From the NCBI GenBank assembly GCA_949128115.1, contig OX421962.1, positions 102,268,836-102,332,835 on the forward strand: a stretch of DNA of 64,000 nucleotides, in the 5' to 3' direction. This DNA is from Anaspis maculata (taxonomy: Eukaryota > Arthropoda > Insecta > Coleoptera > Scraptiidae). Position numbers and translations under genes: made by a program. Shown one piece after another: positions 1 to 11,270 of the stretch (positions are counted from its first letter, which is position 1; each line of letters begins with the position of its first letter). The notes beneath the pieces were generated by a model. That model was not told where the DNA came from. It did not search any database and saw only the letters and a list, made by a program, of their open reading frames with translations.

Positions 1-69
1 GATGTGGTTACAAACATGATGTATGACGTATATAACGTCTTATTTTATTTGAAGCAAAAGTAAGAGATT

Positions 70-214
70 TAGGCCCAGTATTTCAGTTGGAGTTGAACTT
101 CTGTTTGGTAAAACTTGGTTTAGTTATCAATAATTCTTTCAACAGTTGTCCCCGCAATAATACAAACAAGTTTTACTAACAGAAGTTTAATTCCAACTGA
201 AACACTGAGCCCTG
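70..214. repeat. short palindromic MITE-like element
   Basis: The left part (GGCCCAGTATTTCAGTTGG, from about 72) is repeated in inverted orientation at the right end (CCAACTGAAACACTGAGCCC, to about 213). The inner parts also pair (AACTTCTGTT with AACAGAAGTT, and AAACTTG with CAAGTTT). This gives a 145-bp hairpin of roughly 55-bp arms. It has no coding capacity. I read it as a small non-autonomous DNA transposon; no target duplication was certain. Confidence 0.6.
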
Positions 215-3200
215 ATAATATGACAGATCACATATTTGATTCAACTTTGTTCAACGGTGACACACTTAATAATTGACAAAGAACATAACTCTGACGTTAT
301 CACTTCCTCCTCTTCATTACCCTTTTTGGAATTGTGCATGCTGTATGCTTTCACCTCTACTTTTATCATGCCAATTTTGCAGTGTGATACATAACAAAGT
401 CATTAAAGCTAAATACCCTATATATACTTACAAGAAGCAAGAAGTATACTTATGTCGTTACAAATTTCTCAATTGACTATTCATTATCTATTCACCCGAC
501 TCGAGATGCCACGGTTTATTGCATCGCATCGTTTTGAACAGGTACAACATACATACATACATACCTATATGTACGTCATCAGTCGGTATTGAGCCTCACG
601 AATAACGAAACCCATTAATTTTCTCTTTTCGCTCCTTGATGAATAAATTCTCCTAAGGAAACCACTTTATGTGTGCGAACATTTTTGTTTTAGTGTGTAA
701 CCAAGCCGAAACCTATTTAATTACACAAAGCGTTTTCTAACAGGAGTTTCCAGCTACAACTCTCATACCTGCTCAAGTTTTCCCCGTTTAATCTGGCTAA
801 AATAATTTCCCGTCGTTTTTCCTTGAAATACTTTTACACAAATTGATTGATTCCTCTCGCTTGATTGAAGCGAATTATGACAAAAACTATATTGGTTCGA
901 TTAATCAGTTCCATCCAGAAACAATCAAGAGATTAATAAATTCGCTTCGAAAGCTCTCTTTTGAAACATTCTCTACTAGCAGTTACGAAATAATTATTTC
1001 AACTATGAAAACGTTAGAGCAAAATACTGGAACATTTGAAGTGTGAAATTGTTGTGATCCTCATAATCGCAATAAAGGTATAAGAGTACGTCGAACTCTT
1101 ACGCAATTTGCGGTTTCCCATTGAACAAATACAAGGCATCTTCAGGTTCAGCGTTAGCAGCGTTACGGTTTTTTCAATGCTCATATAAAAGCACGAGCGC
1201 CGAATATCTCACATTTTCTCTCGAAGAAAATAAATGTTTTATTGATATATGAAATTTGTATCATCTGCACATAATGCAAGAAGATCTTTTAAACGCTTTC
1301 ACAACGTTCTTTGTATGCAAATTAGGCTTTTGAGTCATATGCGGAGTTCGTGCCTTTAACACCTTCTTGCGTATCGCCCTTTGCGGTATCGCTGATTGCA
1401 TCGCACGTTTTTAATTTTTTTTTTCCATTTTGTCGCACGCCATATTTACAGTTCCCATTTTATTTTGTACAAGTGAATATCTACATAAAAAAACCTTTTG
1501 AATCTGTTATATGTATTTTTTGCTTTCTCTATGTAAAATAAATTACTATCATTTGTGTTTTTGTTCCAGGTGAGTGAGCCGAATCAATTCCGGATAGGTT
1601 TACTATACCCTGGGGTCATCGTCGATTTTCGCGTCCCCAGCAAGGAAAATCGATTCCGTTCACAATGAAGGTCATCAAGTGTCAAACACTCTTCCACATT
1701 TGGGCACAGTAATGTATTTTTAATAATGCGATTAGCATAATTTTTGCGGCTCGTCACACAGCGTTTCGGCATAAAATTCCGCCACAAATCGATTTCCATT
1801 GTTGGATATAGTGGCTTTGCCAACCTTTCCTTGCTCGGAAAATTTGACATAAAACTAGTGCATATGTGTAGAGAAACTACAAAACAAAAGCCAGGCGGTG
1901 ACTTTAACAAAGCTACGGAAGCAACATGACGCAAAAATATTGTTTTAATGAAAACTTCACTGGATCAGTACGGTGAAGCATGAAGCACCCCAAGCGATGC
2001 ATTTTAACGAAATGGCGCCTTTGATATGGCATAGAAAAGCCCAGATTTTGCGGCCGTATAAAAGTTTCTTTATAAGAGATTTGGAGATTTCCCTTTCATG
2101 TTTAAATTAAATTAAGAACGTTTCGTTCCGCGACATTTTTTATTTGTTCAAGCAATTTCACGAGCATAGCACTCACTTTCAAAAGCATTGCGTGTGTCAG
2201 ATTGCGAATTTGGAGCTAGGCGCACAAAGATTTTATTACCCACAGCTAACCATGAAACACTTTTAATCACCAGGCTCGAGATAACCAAACTTATTCGACA
2301 ATGAGACTTTGAAACATGGATTTTCCTTTGTATACTATACTCGCTTTATTAATTGAAGTAAATTGTTGGAAGTACTGCGATGGTGATATGGGCTACATTA
2401 CAGCCTGTTTTGAAAAAAATTAAGACTGTTGCATTCCTAATTAATCCATCAATTGCAGCCTGCAAGTTTAGTGTATTATTCGCCAGTTATACCGTGTAAT
2501 TGCTACACGTCCTGGCAGTGGTGCCCATTAAATTTACGATTTATCTTTATTATTGTGGGAGTAATAAGAAGCGGGCTATTAAATCTTCACACTTCAATTA
2601 TTTCCTATACAATTACACTTCAACAATATAATCGTGGAGCTCGGCTCAAATCGATGGCGATCAGAGCCTGTTAGTTTCTAATTGCTAGCGACATTTGTAA
2701 TGGGTTTTCAAAAAATAGAGAAGAAAAGCAAGCGAGCATTATTGTCGTGCTCGATAATAATCGAAGACGACTATTTTGAAGTTCGTTTTTTCGTGATGAA
2801 TAGGTCGCCATCTGGTGGAAAAAAACTAATTCAGTTCAAATCATACTTGTATAATGTTGTACAATGGTTACAACGGGTACAATACGGCAAGCTTACCACA
2901 GATTTTTTTGCGGGACAGCTGGAAGCTGGAGCTTTTATTTGTATACTTACTTAGCAAATAACTATATTACGAACGAAAACCGGTGATCAGCTCAATTGTT
3001 CTGCTCTTAAAATCATCTTGAAATGTCTATTCCTTCCTTAGTTTTTTTGTGTTTCTTCCACTCCTTCTCCTTGTCTTTGAAACTCGAGAAGTTGTGAACA
3101 ACGGTGGTAGAATCAAAATGGGAAGCGTGTAGTGACCACTGATCTAATAACCTTAGGATCAAGAAGTATACAAGATGATTCAAAACATCATATGAGCTCC

Positions 3201-4556
3201 ACCGTCAGTATACCATCACTGTAGGCAAGTCCTGAGGCAGTCAGAAAGATTGTTGAAAAATGCCTTTTACCAAGTCAAAATGAAAATATGTATGTATGTA
3301 TGTAAATATGTTGTAGAAACTCAAAGACCTGAAATGACCGAAAGCTTGGTTTGACCATGAATTATTATTTATTTAGAGTGTACTCATCCAGTTTCTTCCC
3401 CACGGTTACACACCTAGTCTTAATTTCTTTGACTTGTGCCGGTGGGAGTGGGTCATCCCTTATTGTTGACATATTCCCCTTCTGCAACTTGACGTCCCGG
3501 CATTTAGAGTCAAAGGAAAAATCAACTTTGGCAATTGCTGAATGCGATTACAAGGTTCATTCCTACTTCTTACTTCCATTTTCGCACGCTTTTATAATTA
3601 TTAAAAATACATAAAATGTAATTCGATGGAAAAGCACAAGTTAGTTTTAAAACTACTCAACAAGGGGTTTGATCAATTTAAGTTTTTTTTATATATATAA
3701 TAATACCACTTGACCGCTTGGCCCACTTGGACTTTTGTAGCTATTAAATATAGCATTGTGAGTATTGGGAAAAAGTCAAAGGTAATTCCCAGGGAAAGAA
3801 ATAGGTTTCGCACAAACAGAGAATATCACATTTCCTAAACGCGCTAGTTTGAAAGGTTAAGATCCGGTTCGACAAGCCCGTTTACATTCAATTTAGTAGG
3901 TAGGTAATCAAGTATTTTATGAAAGGTTATTTGAGGGACGCGCGAATTTGAGACCTGGCCCTCTCTTGAGGAATTCATCGTTTGTTATCTCCGCCTTCGT
4001 CAACTATTTTCGGAACCCCCTTCACATATCTGATGGTCAGATTTTCTTCTCTTTTTTTTCTTCTTCCGGCAAGTTCTTCTCTGAGGCTCCTCCAGGTATA
4101 GCCCAGCTTTTTGGTGTGAGGTCACCACTCACAGAGTTCCCTGGATACCGATTTATGATTTTTGTTTTGTTTTTGAGAGCTTCCAGAACCTCCTATCGTC
4201 CACAGGGAGAGGACCCTGTCCTGTGGTTTTTCAGTATCTGGTAGCATTTATTTCCCTGTTTTTCAGGTACAGAAATATTATCACGCCCCAAACGTCACAG
4301 ACGTTTGTTTTCTTGAACACAAGTGTTAGCACTCTGTTGGGAAGCAACGGCCCTGGCCAGCGTCAACGGTCTAGGCTGGGTTCAAGTTCAAAAAAAGGCG
4401 CCACGGATTTGAAGCGTTACTCCCCAGTACTAACCCTGTTCAAAATCAAAATACTCAAAGCCGAAAATACCCGATTATGATTACAAAAAAAAACTAAATG
4501 GTGAGGTTCGAATTCAGAATTTTATTGAGACACTTGAGTTACGCAAAACAAAACTT
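215..4556. other. non-coding stretch, no gene seen
   Basis: AT-rich sequence with scattered reading frames of at most about 116 codons, none resembling a known protein and none with supporting signals. It holds two tetranucleotide tracts: (ACAT)n near 547-564 and (TATG)n near 3287-3304. A GTATAAAA motif at about 2055 is isolated. Confidence 0.6.

Positions 4557-4557
<1 letters not shown>

Positions 4558-4592
<35 letters not shown>
4558..4592. repeat. (GT)n microsatellite
   Basis: An uninterrupted GT dinucleotide run of about 35 bp, decaying to GAGTGAG on its right edge. Confidence 0.95.
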
Positions 4593-4594
<2 letters not shown>

Positions 4595-6252
4595 TGAGTT
4601 CCCACAATACAGAAGAAAGTATGTATTTAAATTTAAACAGGTATGAATTGAAAACAAACAAACTAAATATTTCAGAAAACTGTCAAAACTAAACGTGCAG
4701 AGAAATGAAGTGTTAAAAAATTATTGATTGACTCTCTTAATTCCTACTGAGTCCGATTGAGATTTAAAGATACCTAAGCTTGGGTAATGAATGTTCGGAG
4801 TTCAAACGGTAGGTACCTATCCAGGTTTCACAGCTGTGCACCTAACAGTCTACCGGGTGTGTCACTATGACGCTACTGACGCTATTAAATTCTCAATTCC
4901 TACTCAGTATATTTTTGGGGTAAAGAAAGAAAGAAACTAGTCCCGAAAAAGGACGAGCAGGTTTCAAACGACACGTATTTCTCTACAGTCTACACTATAA
5001 CTTTAAGTTAGGTAACTCTGATAAAATGACAAAATTCACTGACGTTTTATGAAAGGTTTGTACATACAGTCTGACCGGTGAGTTCAGCCGTAGCTAAACA
5101 AAAAAAGGTTTATTTTTTTCTTCGCTATTCCTCGACAGGTAGGTGGTAGATAATTAGACAATTTTCCGTTCGGATCGCAAGGTTCTATACTTCCAGAATC
5201 CAAGTAAGTAGTAGATAACTAATTTTCGTTTCGATCGCAAGGTCCGGTACTTCCAGAATCAAGGTGAGTGGTAGATAACTGATTTCGCTCGGACCGCAAC
5301 GTCAACGTCCTGTTTTCCAGGTAGGTAGTAGCACGTAGTCGAAATTCCGCAAATCCCAAAAGGTAGACCAAAAGAAAAAAAACCTAGAACCAATAGTAGC
5401 GTCAGCTTGCGCTAAAAGAAATGAAATCGAGCTGTAGGTACCTCAAGGTGGAAGGAGGTTTTTTCTTTTATGTGGTGAATCTCCGGAATTGACGAGTATC
5501 ATTCACCAAAAACGCAGGTAGGTAATGTACAAAACATAGGTACTTGAAGCCTGAAACGAAATGAAATAATGAAGCAAAGAACAGAAAGAGACGACGACTA
5601 CAATACCTCAGGTGTAGATGGCTTTTATGCGTAGAAACGTTAATTGCAATAAATCCGACTAGGTCGCTCGAATTAAAACTTGTCGAGAAGCGAGAACCCA
5701 AGCCTTTATCCGCCAATCGTGCGATAGTTCCTCTGTCCAAAATTTCGGTAACGAAACACAAATCGAGAAACAGAACAGAACCAAGATGGGCTACGAGCTC
5801 TCGGCACAATTTTACGCTTCCAATATAATGATGATTTTTACTCGAAGTCGCCGAACGCTCTCTTTTTCTGATTCCACAAAAAAAGTCTTATCTATTCCAA
5901 AATAATGCAGTAAAACCAAAGCTAGCAACGCGCCGTTATTCATTTGAAGTTTTGATAATACAGGATGGTATAAAATGCTACCTTGCGAAAATAATCGTCA
6001 CAATATCAAGCTCATTGGATGGGCTTTTTTGGCTGTAGGCCAAAGATAATGGTGTTGTTCTCCTCCTTTCTGTAAATATGAGAAGCATTCAACAGTACTT
6101 CGCTTGAATCTCAATGACGAGAATGATATCGAGAAGCCCGGAGTCTATGAGAAGCGGATCTTGGATCTAGGATAAAACAACCCAGGAAAGCGTTTGAGGG
6201 AGTAAGGTCCAGCAGAACTAAGATGCAGATATGAATAAGAGAGAGGAGCATC
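4593..6252. other. non-coding stretch apart from the 60-bp array
   Basis: Outside the tandem array at 5137-5340 I see only AT-rich sequence with many TAGGTACCTA/GGTAGGTA words. A minus-strand reading frame of 113 codons at 5468-5809 has no recognisable domain. Confidence 0.5.
5137..5340 (+). repeat. 60-bp tandem repeat, about three units
   Basis: Three successive 60-bp units can be laid under each other with the words GATCGCAAGGT, CTTCCAGAATC and GTAGATAACT at the same offset; the third is more diverged. Each unit border carries a word of the form AG-GTRRGT (CAGGTAGGT, CAAGTAAGT, AAGGTGAGT, CAGGTAGGT), which looks like a 5' splice site. About 10 bases upstream of most of these is CTTCCAG, resembling a 3' splice site. 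No reading frame supports real exons. Confidence 0.8.
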
Positions 6253-6462
6253 TTGAGCTCAATGAGTCGGGTCACCAGGGAGGTCATGTCTCACAATGAG
6301 TGTTTGCAGGGTGGTTTTCTCTCTTTACTTGTTGATGCTCTGCTTTGGGGATTAGAACGTGCGGATGCAAGGATAATAATATGTGGATTATATCACTACC
6401 CTAGAGTTCAGCTCGAGAGAAGTTCGAATATTAGTAACAAACTCTCTGCGCCCGGATTTTGA
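6253..6462 (+). pseudogene. decayed LINE reverse-transcriptase fragment (R1/jockey-like)
   Basis: The translated 69 codons contain CLQGGFLSLLVDALLWGLER. This follows the pattern of the LINE RT block that reads roughly GCPQGG-LSPLLW--VVD-LLW-L in R1, Loa and related elements. It is followed by a degraded stretch where the YADD motif would be expected (IICGLYHYPR). Downstream, fragments such as VNSEKIFT could correspond to the VNPSKTE region in another frame, but I could not follow the element reliably. No endonuclease or complete RT is present. The Pro of the PQG motif is replaced by Leu, so the copy is dead. Clade assignment is tentative. Confidence 0.5.
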
Positions 6463-7929
6463 AGGTAGGTACAAATGCGGTGTGTAGCTGAAACTATCAC
6501 GGTTAACTCTGAGAAAATATTCACCATATAAGTTGTGAGGCTCAATCCTTGCCATCAGGGTTCCTAACCGTACAGGAATTACTCTAGGAGGACTCTAGTC
6601 GTTCACAAACTTTTTTGTACCTACACAATATAATAATTCCCTTTCCATTTTGGTGGAGAGCCGAGAAAAAGTAAAAGAGAGAATCAGAAGTGTTGGCTTT
6701 TTGACTTGATATATTCAGTTAACTGTGCTCTAAACAAGAATATACGACTATAATAACTTTTGATAACTTACCAGGTCGCAAACTGATGTCACAAATCAAG
6801 GTTTAAGTGCGAAGACTTGCTTCCACAGGTATCACGATGGGTGGCCATCTTAGCTCAATGTGACGGTAGTTCCAGCATCTCTGAAGGACAGCCTCTGTTA
6901 TAGACTGGATCCACTGATGAAAGTGGCCTCTCAAGAAAAGCATCCCATACTGGAATCTTTACAGATGTTGAGGATAACTACGGGTACATTAGGTCAAACA
7001 AGTTTAGCACTCTATATTCGACTAAACGCATATTCTTCTGGCTAAAAGTACCCGGCGTAAGTATGGGTGATAGCTGTACAGAAGCCAAGACAAGCAAGAA
7101 GGATTACTTGGTAAGGCGGATGGATTCAAATCACGAATGATTTGTGCTGGGGGTAAGCTTATAGGCTTCAGTCACCAACATCACAGAGTAGTGAATTAAG
7201 GAAAATATTGAACCTGTGAGGGAGTTTAGCGTATAAACTTGGCGCAGTGACGGATCTTCAGGGAGAACTGATTCCTATCCACGTTCCTATCACTGTGTGC
7301 ACGGAGGCGACGTTTTGGAGGTCTGAGAAAACAGAAGAGGCGATAAAGGAAATCTTCTGATTACGCTTTTGCACACTAAGAAATAGGGTGTAGATGTTAC
7401 ACTCAGAAATACTCTGAAGTGGCCTTTAGGTCAATACCCAACAGGACTCAAATTTCGCTGTAACAACTCTTGGTGAAAGTAACATGGATACTTCTTCCAA
7501 GCTAAAATTGTTTTAATTTGAAATTCCTGCCGAAATTGCTAGAAAATCAAGGTTTCGAGGGTTCAAATTCGTCGCCCTTCAACTTCAGGAGATTTTCATA
7601 TTTAATTTGACATCCAGAATCCAGCAGGGCCCAAGGTTCCTTCCTATAACCGAGCAGAACCAACCAAATGGGGTACTTGCCAATGAAACAGATTTGACTG
7701 GAAACACTTTCAATCATCAACAAGAGTGATAAATAGTATTTTCTGAAAATTTCCGGAAAATATATCCATTGATTAAAAAGATTTTTTTTTCGATTTTTTT
7801 TTTCAAAAGGTTGGTAAAAGTCGGGAATCTTCAGTGAAATTTTTCTGTCTGTATTTTTCAAATATTGTTAAGCCACTCTAACTGTTTTTTCAGTTTTCAA
7901 CCCAACAGTGCTGTTTGTTTAGTTTTTAG
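6463..7929. other. probable extension of decayed LINE, otherwise no gene seen
   Basis: Short frame fragments on the plus strand between about 6470 and 7050 may continue the RT remnant. From 7050 to 7929 nothing is recognisable. A minus-strand frame of 104 codons (7547-7861), rich in Lys/Asn, has no known domain. Confidence 0.35.
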
Positions 7930-7953
7930 TATATTTGTGACGTCACAAATATA
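7930..7953. promoter_or_regulatory. perfect 24-bp palindrome centred on a CRE (TGACGTCA)
   Basis: The sequence is self-complementary over 24 bp with TGACGTCA at its centre, flanked by TATATTTG and CAAATATA. TGACGTCA is the full cAMP-response element bound by CREB/ATF bZIP dimers. It lies about 110 bp upstream of the TATA box at 8065, at the edge of a GC-rich island, which is why I read it as a possible promoter element; binding is inference. Confidence 0.5.
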
Positions 7954-8064
7954 TTTTTAAAACAGACACTACGGCCGCAATTTTGGGAATTTGGGAAAAA
8001 GAAAAAATACGGTGTTACCGGCCCGGCCGGAAGGAGGCGGAGCCAACGCTCGTCCCTCCGCTCC

Positions 8065-8104
8065 TATATAAGCCGACGCTTGTATGATTCTCACCAGTCG
8101 TTCA
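8065..8104 (+). promoter_or_regulatory. TATA box and initiator-like start region
   Basis: TATATAA at 8065-8071 sits in GC-rich sequence. It is followed after about 28 bp by TCACCAGTC (8091-8099) and then TTCAGC, both resembling the arthropod initiator TCAGT. A transcription start near 8093-8103 would fit normal TATA spacing. It serves the small unit that runs to the polyadenylation signal at 8429 or to the stem-loop at 8210. Confidence 0.45.
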
Positions 8105-8173
8105 GCAGTCCTGAGCCGACACACATCGCCGCATCGACTACGCACCGCACGTCCGCAGACGGCCTTCGCCCTG

Positions 8174-8425
8174 ATGTTCCCCATCCACGACCATATTCAA
8201 GAAACCATTGGCCCTTTTCAGGGCCAAAGCATCGGCCCCTCTCGGGGCCACCTTTCCGAATCAACCGCCGAGCGGAAATCGTCCGCTAGCACGGCCTCAG
8301 GTCTCGCCACCGCCATCGAGAGTGCGCTTCCGCCAAAGCCCGAAGGCTCCGCCCTTCAGCCTGGCCGCGCCCCGTTCGCCCTTGGTATCAACGGGTACAA
8401 TATTTTTGCCCATACTTTCGATTAA
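8174..8425 (+). CDS. hypothetical small protein in a GC-rich transcription unit
   Basis: I do not recognise this protein. The first ATG downstream of the inferred transcription start is at 8174 and gives 83 codons ending in TAA at 8423-8425. The polyadenylation signal AATAAA follows 3 bp later (8429-8434). The product is rich in Ser, Pro, Gly and Ala and contains an internal near-repeat (IGPFQGQS / IGPSRGHL) produced by the two GC-rich stem-loops in the DNA. It shows no signal peptide, membrane segment or known domain. The frame is also open upstream to an ATG at 8084, but that lies before the likely start of transcription. The GC content contrasts strongly with the surroundings. The alternative is that the unit is non-coding and ends at the histone-type stem-loop inside this frame. 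Coding status is uncertain. Confidence 0.25.
   Translation: MFPIHDHIQETIGPFQGQSIGPSRGHLSESTAERKSSASTASGLATAIESALPPKPEGSALQPGRAPFALGINGYNIFAHTFD
8210..8248 (+). promoter_or_regulatory. histone mRNA-type 3' stem-loop, with a second imperfect copy
   Basis: GGCCCTTTTCAGGGCC (8210-8225) has the 6-bp stem, 4-base loop and A-rich 5' flank (GAAACCATT) of the replication-dependent histone mRNA 3' stem-loop bound by SLBP. A second hairpin, GGCCCCTCTCGGGGCC, follows at 8233-8248 but its loop departs from the consensus. No histone reading frame can be found around it. From the TATA box to the stem-loop is only about 145 bp, too short for any core histone. I read it either as the collapsed remnant of a histone gene or as a short non-coding unit using this 3' end. 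Confidence 0.55.
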
Positions 8426-8428
8426 GCC

Positions 8429-8434
8429 AATAAA
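8429..8434 (+). terminator. polyadenylation signal AATAAA
   Basis: AATAAA is followed by an A run, placed 3 bp after the TAA of the small reading frame at 8174-8425. Confidence 0.3.
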
Positions 8435-9367
8435 AAAAATTTGGGCAAGTAGCCCATTGTGATGCACGACGCTGGATAGAGAGCTGCTTTGTTTGCCTGA
8501 TCCATCATTCAAAACATAACACACTAGAAGTTTGAAACTTGTTGCGCTAATGCGTCGGAACAAGACGAATTCAAATATTCTGAGTGGATACACACACTAT
8601 GAGAATCCAGCTCGGCATCGTATACTGCTGCTGCAGTAATTAAAAGCCAGAGCTTTCAGCATAGTGCCACAGCATAATCCAATAATGATGTCCGAAGAAA
8701 CTCCAGAACAACTCCTCCCCCGCGCATGATAAATTTCCCCAGTTTTCCCCCCTTGCGCGCCAACCTTCTCAATGTGCGGTCCTAATCAAATATTAATTAC
8801 GCCATCATCTTTCCGACATCCCTTTTTCACGATGGAAACAACAGATAAATGGCAAACATTTTCAATTTCCGGCGTGCCTTATAAATCGCAAAGAAAACGG
8901 CATGAAACGCAAGAAGGTCTCCCGCACATATACACACACGATGGCCATCACCCCCCAGAGCATTTTCTCCATTTTCGCTGAGAAGCACGTGACTGACATT
9001 TCAAATTCGTTTCTCGCGCCCCCACTCACATTCTCCCTCAAATTAACCCTTCTCCAGTCGGTATGCGCCAGTTACCCTCATTTCCTTATTGTAGAATTCA
9101 TCATCCCAACCCGAAAGTGCAATTCGCGACCCCAAACGCGACACCAATTCATATTAAAACGCCTCGGCACCCCCTTGGTCTTGAACCTTGATATTCGCGC
9201 AAAAGGGGGAGATTTTAATTTGGAACCGGTATGGATTTTTTCCACGGGTGCATGTTAATTATACAACTTCATTTATCTTGCTGAAAATAATAAACAAATC
9301 TGGGCGTGGGTGGGCAAAGGCACCGAGATCAACAAGGATTACATTACATCAGGAGGATTGTACAGTA
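8435..9367. other. non-coding stretch, no gene seen
   Basis: Several overlapping plus-strand frames of 60-118 codons occur, but none has recognisable domains or consistent coding character. Nothing else is evident. Confidence 0.5.
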
Positions 9368-10285
9368 TACCGTCCGTTTTTTTTTTTAGGCCCCAGCCCG
9401 TAGCATCTTTATTATGGGTCTCACACCCAATATATTATATATTTTTGAAATCACAAAAACAAGATCTTCCGACTGATGATATGTCAAGTTATTTTTGACA
9501 GATGTCATTTTTTGACAAATGACGGAATATCACTTGTGACACATCATTTTAAAGCCCATAAAATTCTTAGAAGAACTGTGTTTTTATTTTTGTAATAGGG
9601 TGTCTTTTACAGCTTCTAAGGGTCTTTCAATAGGAAAAAAATGTTGAATTTCAAAAATACATAATAAGTAAATAGGTAAAGCAGGTACCTATTTTTAATG
9701 TAAACTAATGATAATGATGATTAATTAATCATAATGGATCAAAAAATGTCCTAAAGAAGTTGCCCCAATGACCGTCTCCTTGTTCCTTGAATGAAAGATT
9801 CGACGATCAGTGAATTGGAACTCCACCGGCCCAACGCGATGACATCCGAGCTTGCCAGAAATGACCCCCCTCGAGTTTTTATGAGCCTACCCGAAAGATA
9901 AGGTGTTTATAAAGTTTCCCAATAATTTGGACAATTTAAAAATCAGATCATCACCATTAGTTAATTTTAAAAATACCTATTACTTATTGAGTGGCTATTT
10001 CTGAAATTGACATTTTTTCCTATTGAAAGTCCCCTAGAAGCTGTAAAAGACACCCTATTTTAAAAATAAAAACACAGTTCTCCTAAGAATTTATTAGGCT
10101 TTAAAATGATGTATCACAAGTACTATTCTGTCATTTGTCAAAAAATGACATCTGTCAAAAATAATTTGACATATCATCAATAGAAAGATCTTGTTTTTCT
10201 GATTTCAAAAATATATAATATATTGGGTGTGAAATCCATAATAAAGATGCTACGGGCTGGGGCCTAAAATAAAAAACGGACGGTA
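9368..10285. mobile_element. 918-bp fold-back (long-TIR) MITE, copy 1
   Basis: The element starts TACCGTCCGTTTTT and ends in the inverted AAAAACGGACGGTA, with TA on both sides as a probable target duplication (9366-9367 and 10286-10287). The arms are about 330-350 bp long and pair nearly throughout; matching words include AGGCCCCAGCCCGTAGCATC, TTTTTGACAGATGTCA and the region around GTGTCTTTTACAGCTTCTA. About 230 bp in the middle (roughly 9720-9950) are not palindromic. There is no transposase. A second copy of the same length is at 46167-47084. The TA duplication suggests a Tc1/mariner-like or other TA-targeting donor, but I cannot assign the superfamily. Confidence 0.9.
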
Positions 10286-11270
10286 TAGGGTCGCGGGGAA
10301 GGATTCCGTAGCATCCGCATCCAGAGTCTGTTTATTGAGATAAATTGTCGGAACGACATCGATAACGACTGCTGCAACGGGTTTAATTGGAAAAGGCTTC
10401 CCTCTAATGAGGTATTTGAGATGGAGGAGCGAAAACGCTGCGGGATAAGGAGGCATTTCAATTATTGTCGGACCGTAGGAGGACGGACGGAACGTACACA
10501 GCGACCATTTGGAGTGATTTAAGTAATGGGTGTCGCCGGATTAAAAATGTAAACACATTAGGTAATTCAGCCGAAATTGAATTGAATACTTTGTTGCCAT
10601 GCCGGTGATGGCTATCAAACTTTCGCAACTTCTCTTATAACATTTACGCCAAAAACTTTTGTCAACAAAGGATGATTTTCTGCGAAGTGGCGAATACGAT
10701 GCGAAGAAGGATGCCATCTCCGCTGAGCTCAATAACGGGTCCATTTCAAATCCGAGTTGTAAACTTATAAATTAGAACCGACGTATAGACGGCAATCTGA
10801 TTGGTTGATACAGATTGTTATTCTCCGTTACTATGGTGATCTCGGTCTCCTATAACAGGTTGATTTCCAATTTATAATCGAACCTCGAATCGAACCCTCA
10901 GACTCGAGCTCAGACTGGAATGTTTGAGATGTTTCCGCGTAGCAAGCCAGTCCTATAAGTTATGAGTTTGATGTGCTCCATGAATTCAAAGTCTGGCCAT
11001 ATGGACGTGTTCGCGACCAATCCAGTTCCTTTATCGTTGACTCGAAAGTCAAATGTCGCACACCTTGCAATCAGGATTGAGTATAGGATTACCTTTAGCT
11101 AATAAAACGTCCGCATTGTCCCAGTCCCTAAAGCGAGAGATGGTTTTGTCTGAGTATCTCCTTGATGACTTTATGGGCGTTTCAGTACCTCTACGCCAGC
11201 CGGAAAGTAACATCAGGCATAGGCCTAGCTGAAGTATTGCTACTACTCTAGTATCTCTTGTCTATCTAAT
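10286..11270. other. no gene seen; possibly decayed retroelement
   Basis: On the minus strand near 11060-10930 a stretch reads like degraded coding sequence (VNDKGTGLVANTSIWPDFEF), but I cannot assign it. It lies beyond the gypsy-type RT fragment at 13.4 kb with the 11271-13435 element in between, so it could belong to the same retroelement. Confidence 0.3.

Noticed and set aside
5137..5340. CRISPR-like regular repeat
   Set aside because: The units are contiguous tandem repeats without unique spacers and the genome is clearly eukaryotic.
10930..11060. Minus-strand VNDKGTGLVANTSIWPDFEF as a gene
   Set aside because: It looks coding by eye but I cannot assign it, and stops and frame changes surround it; probably retroelement debris.
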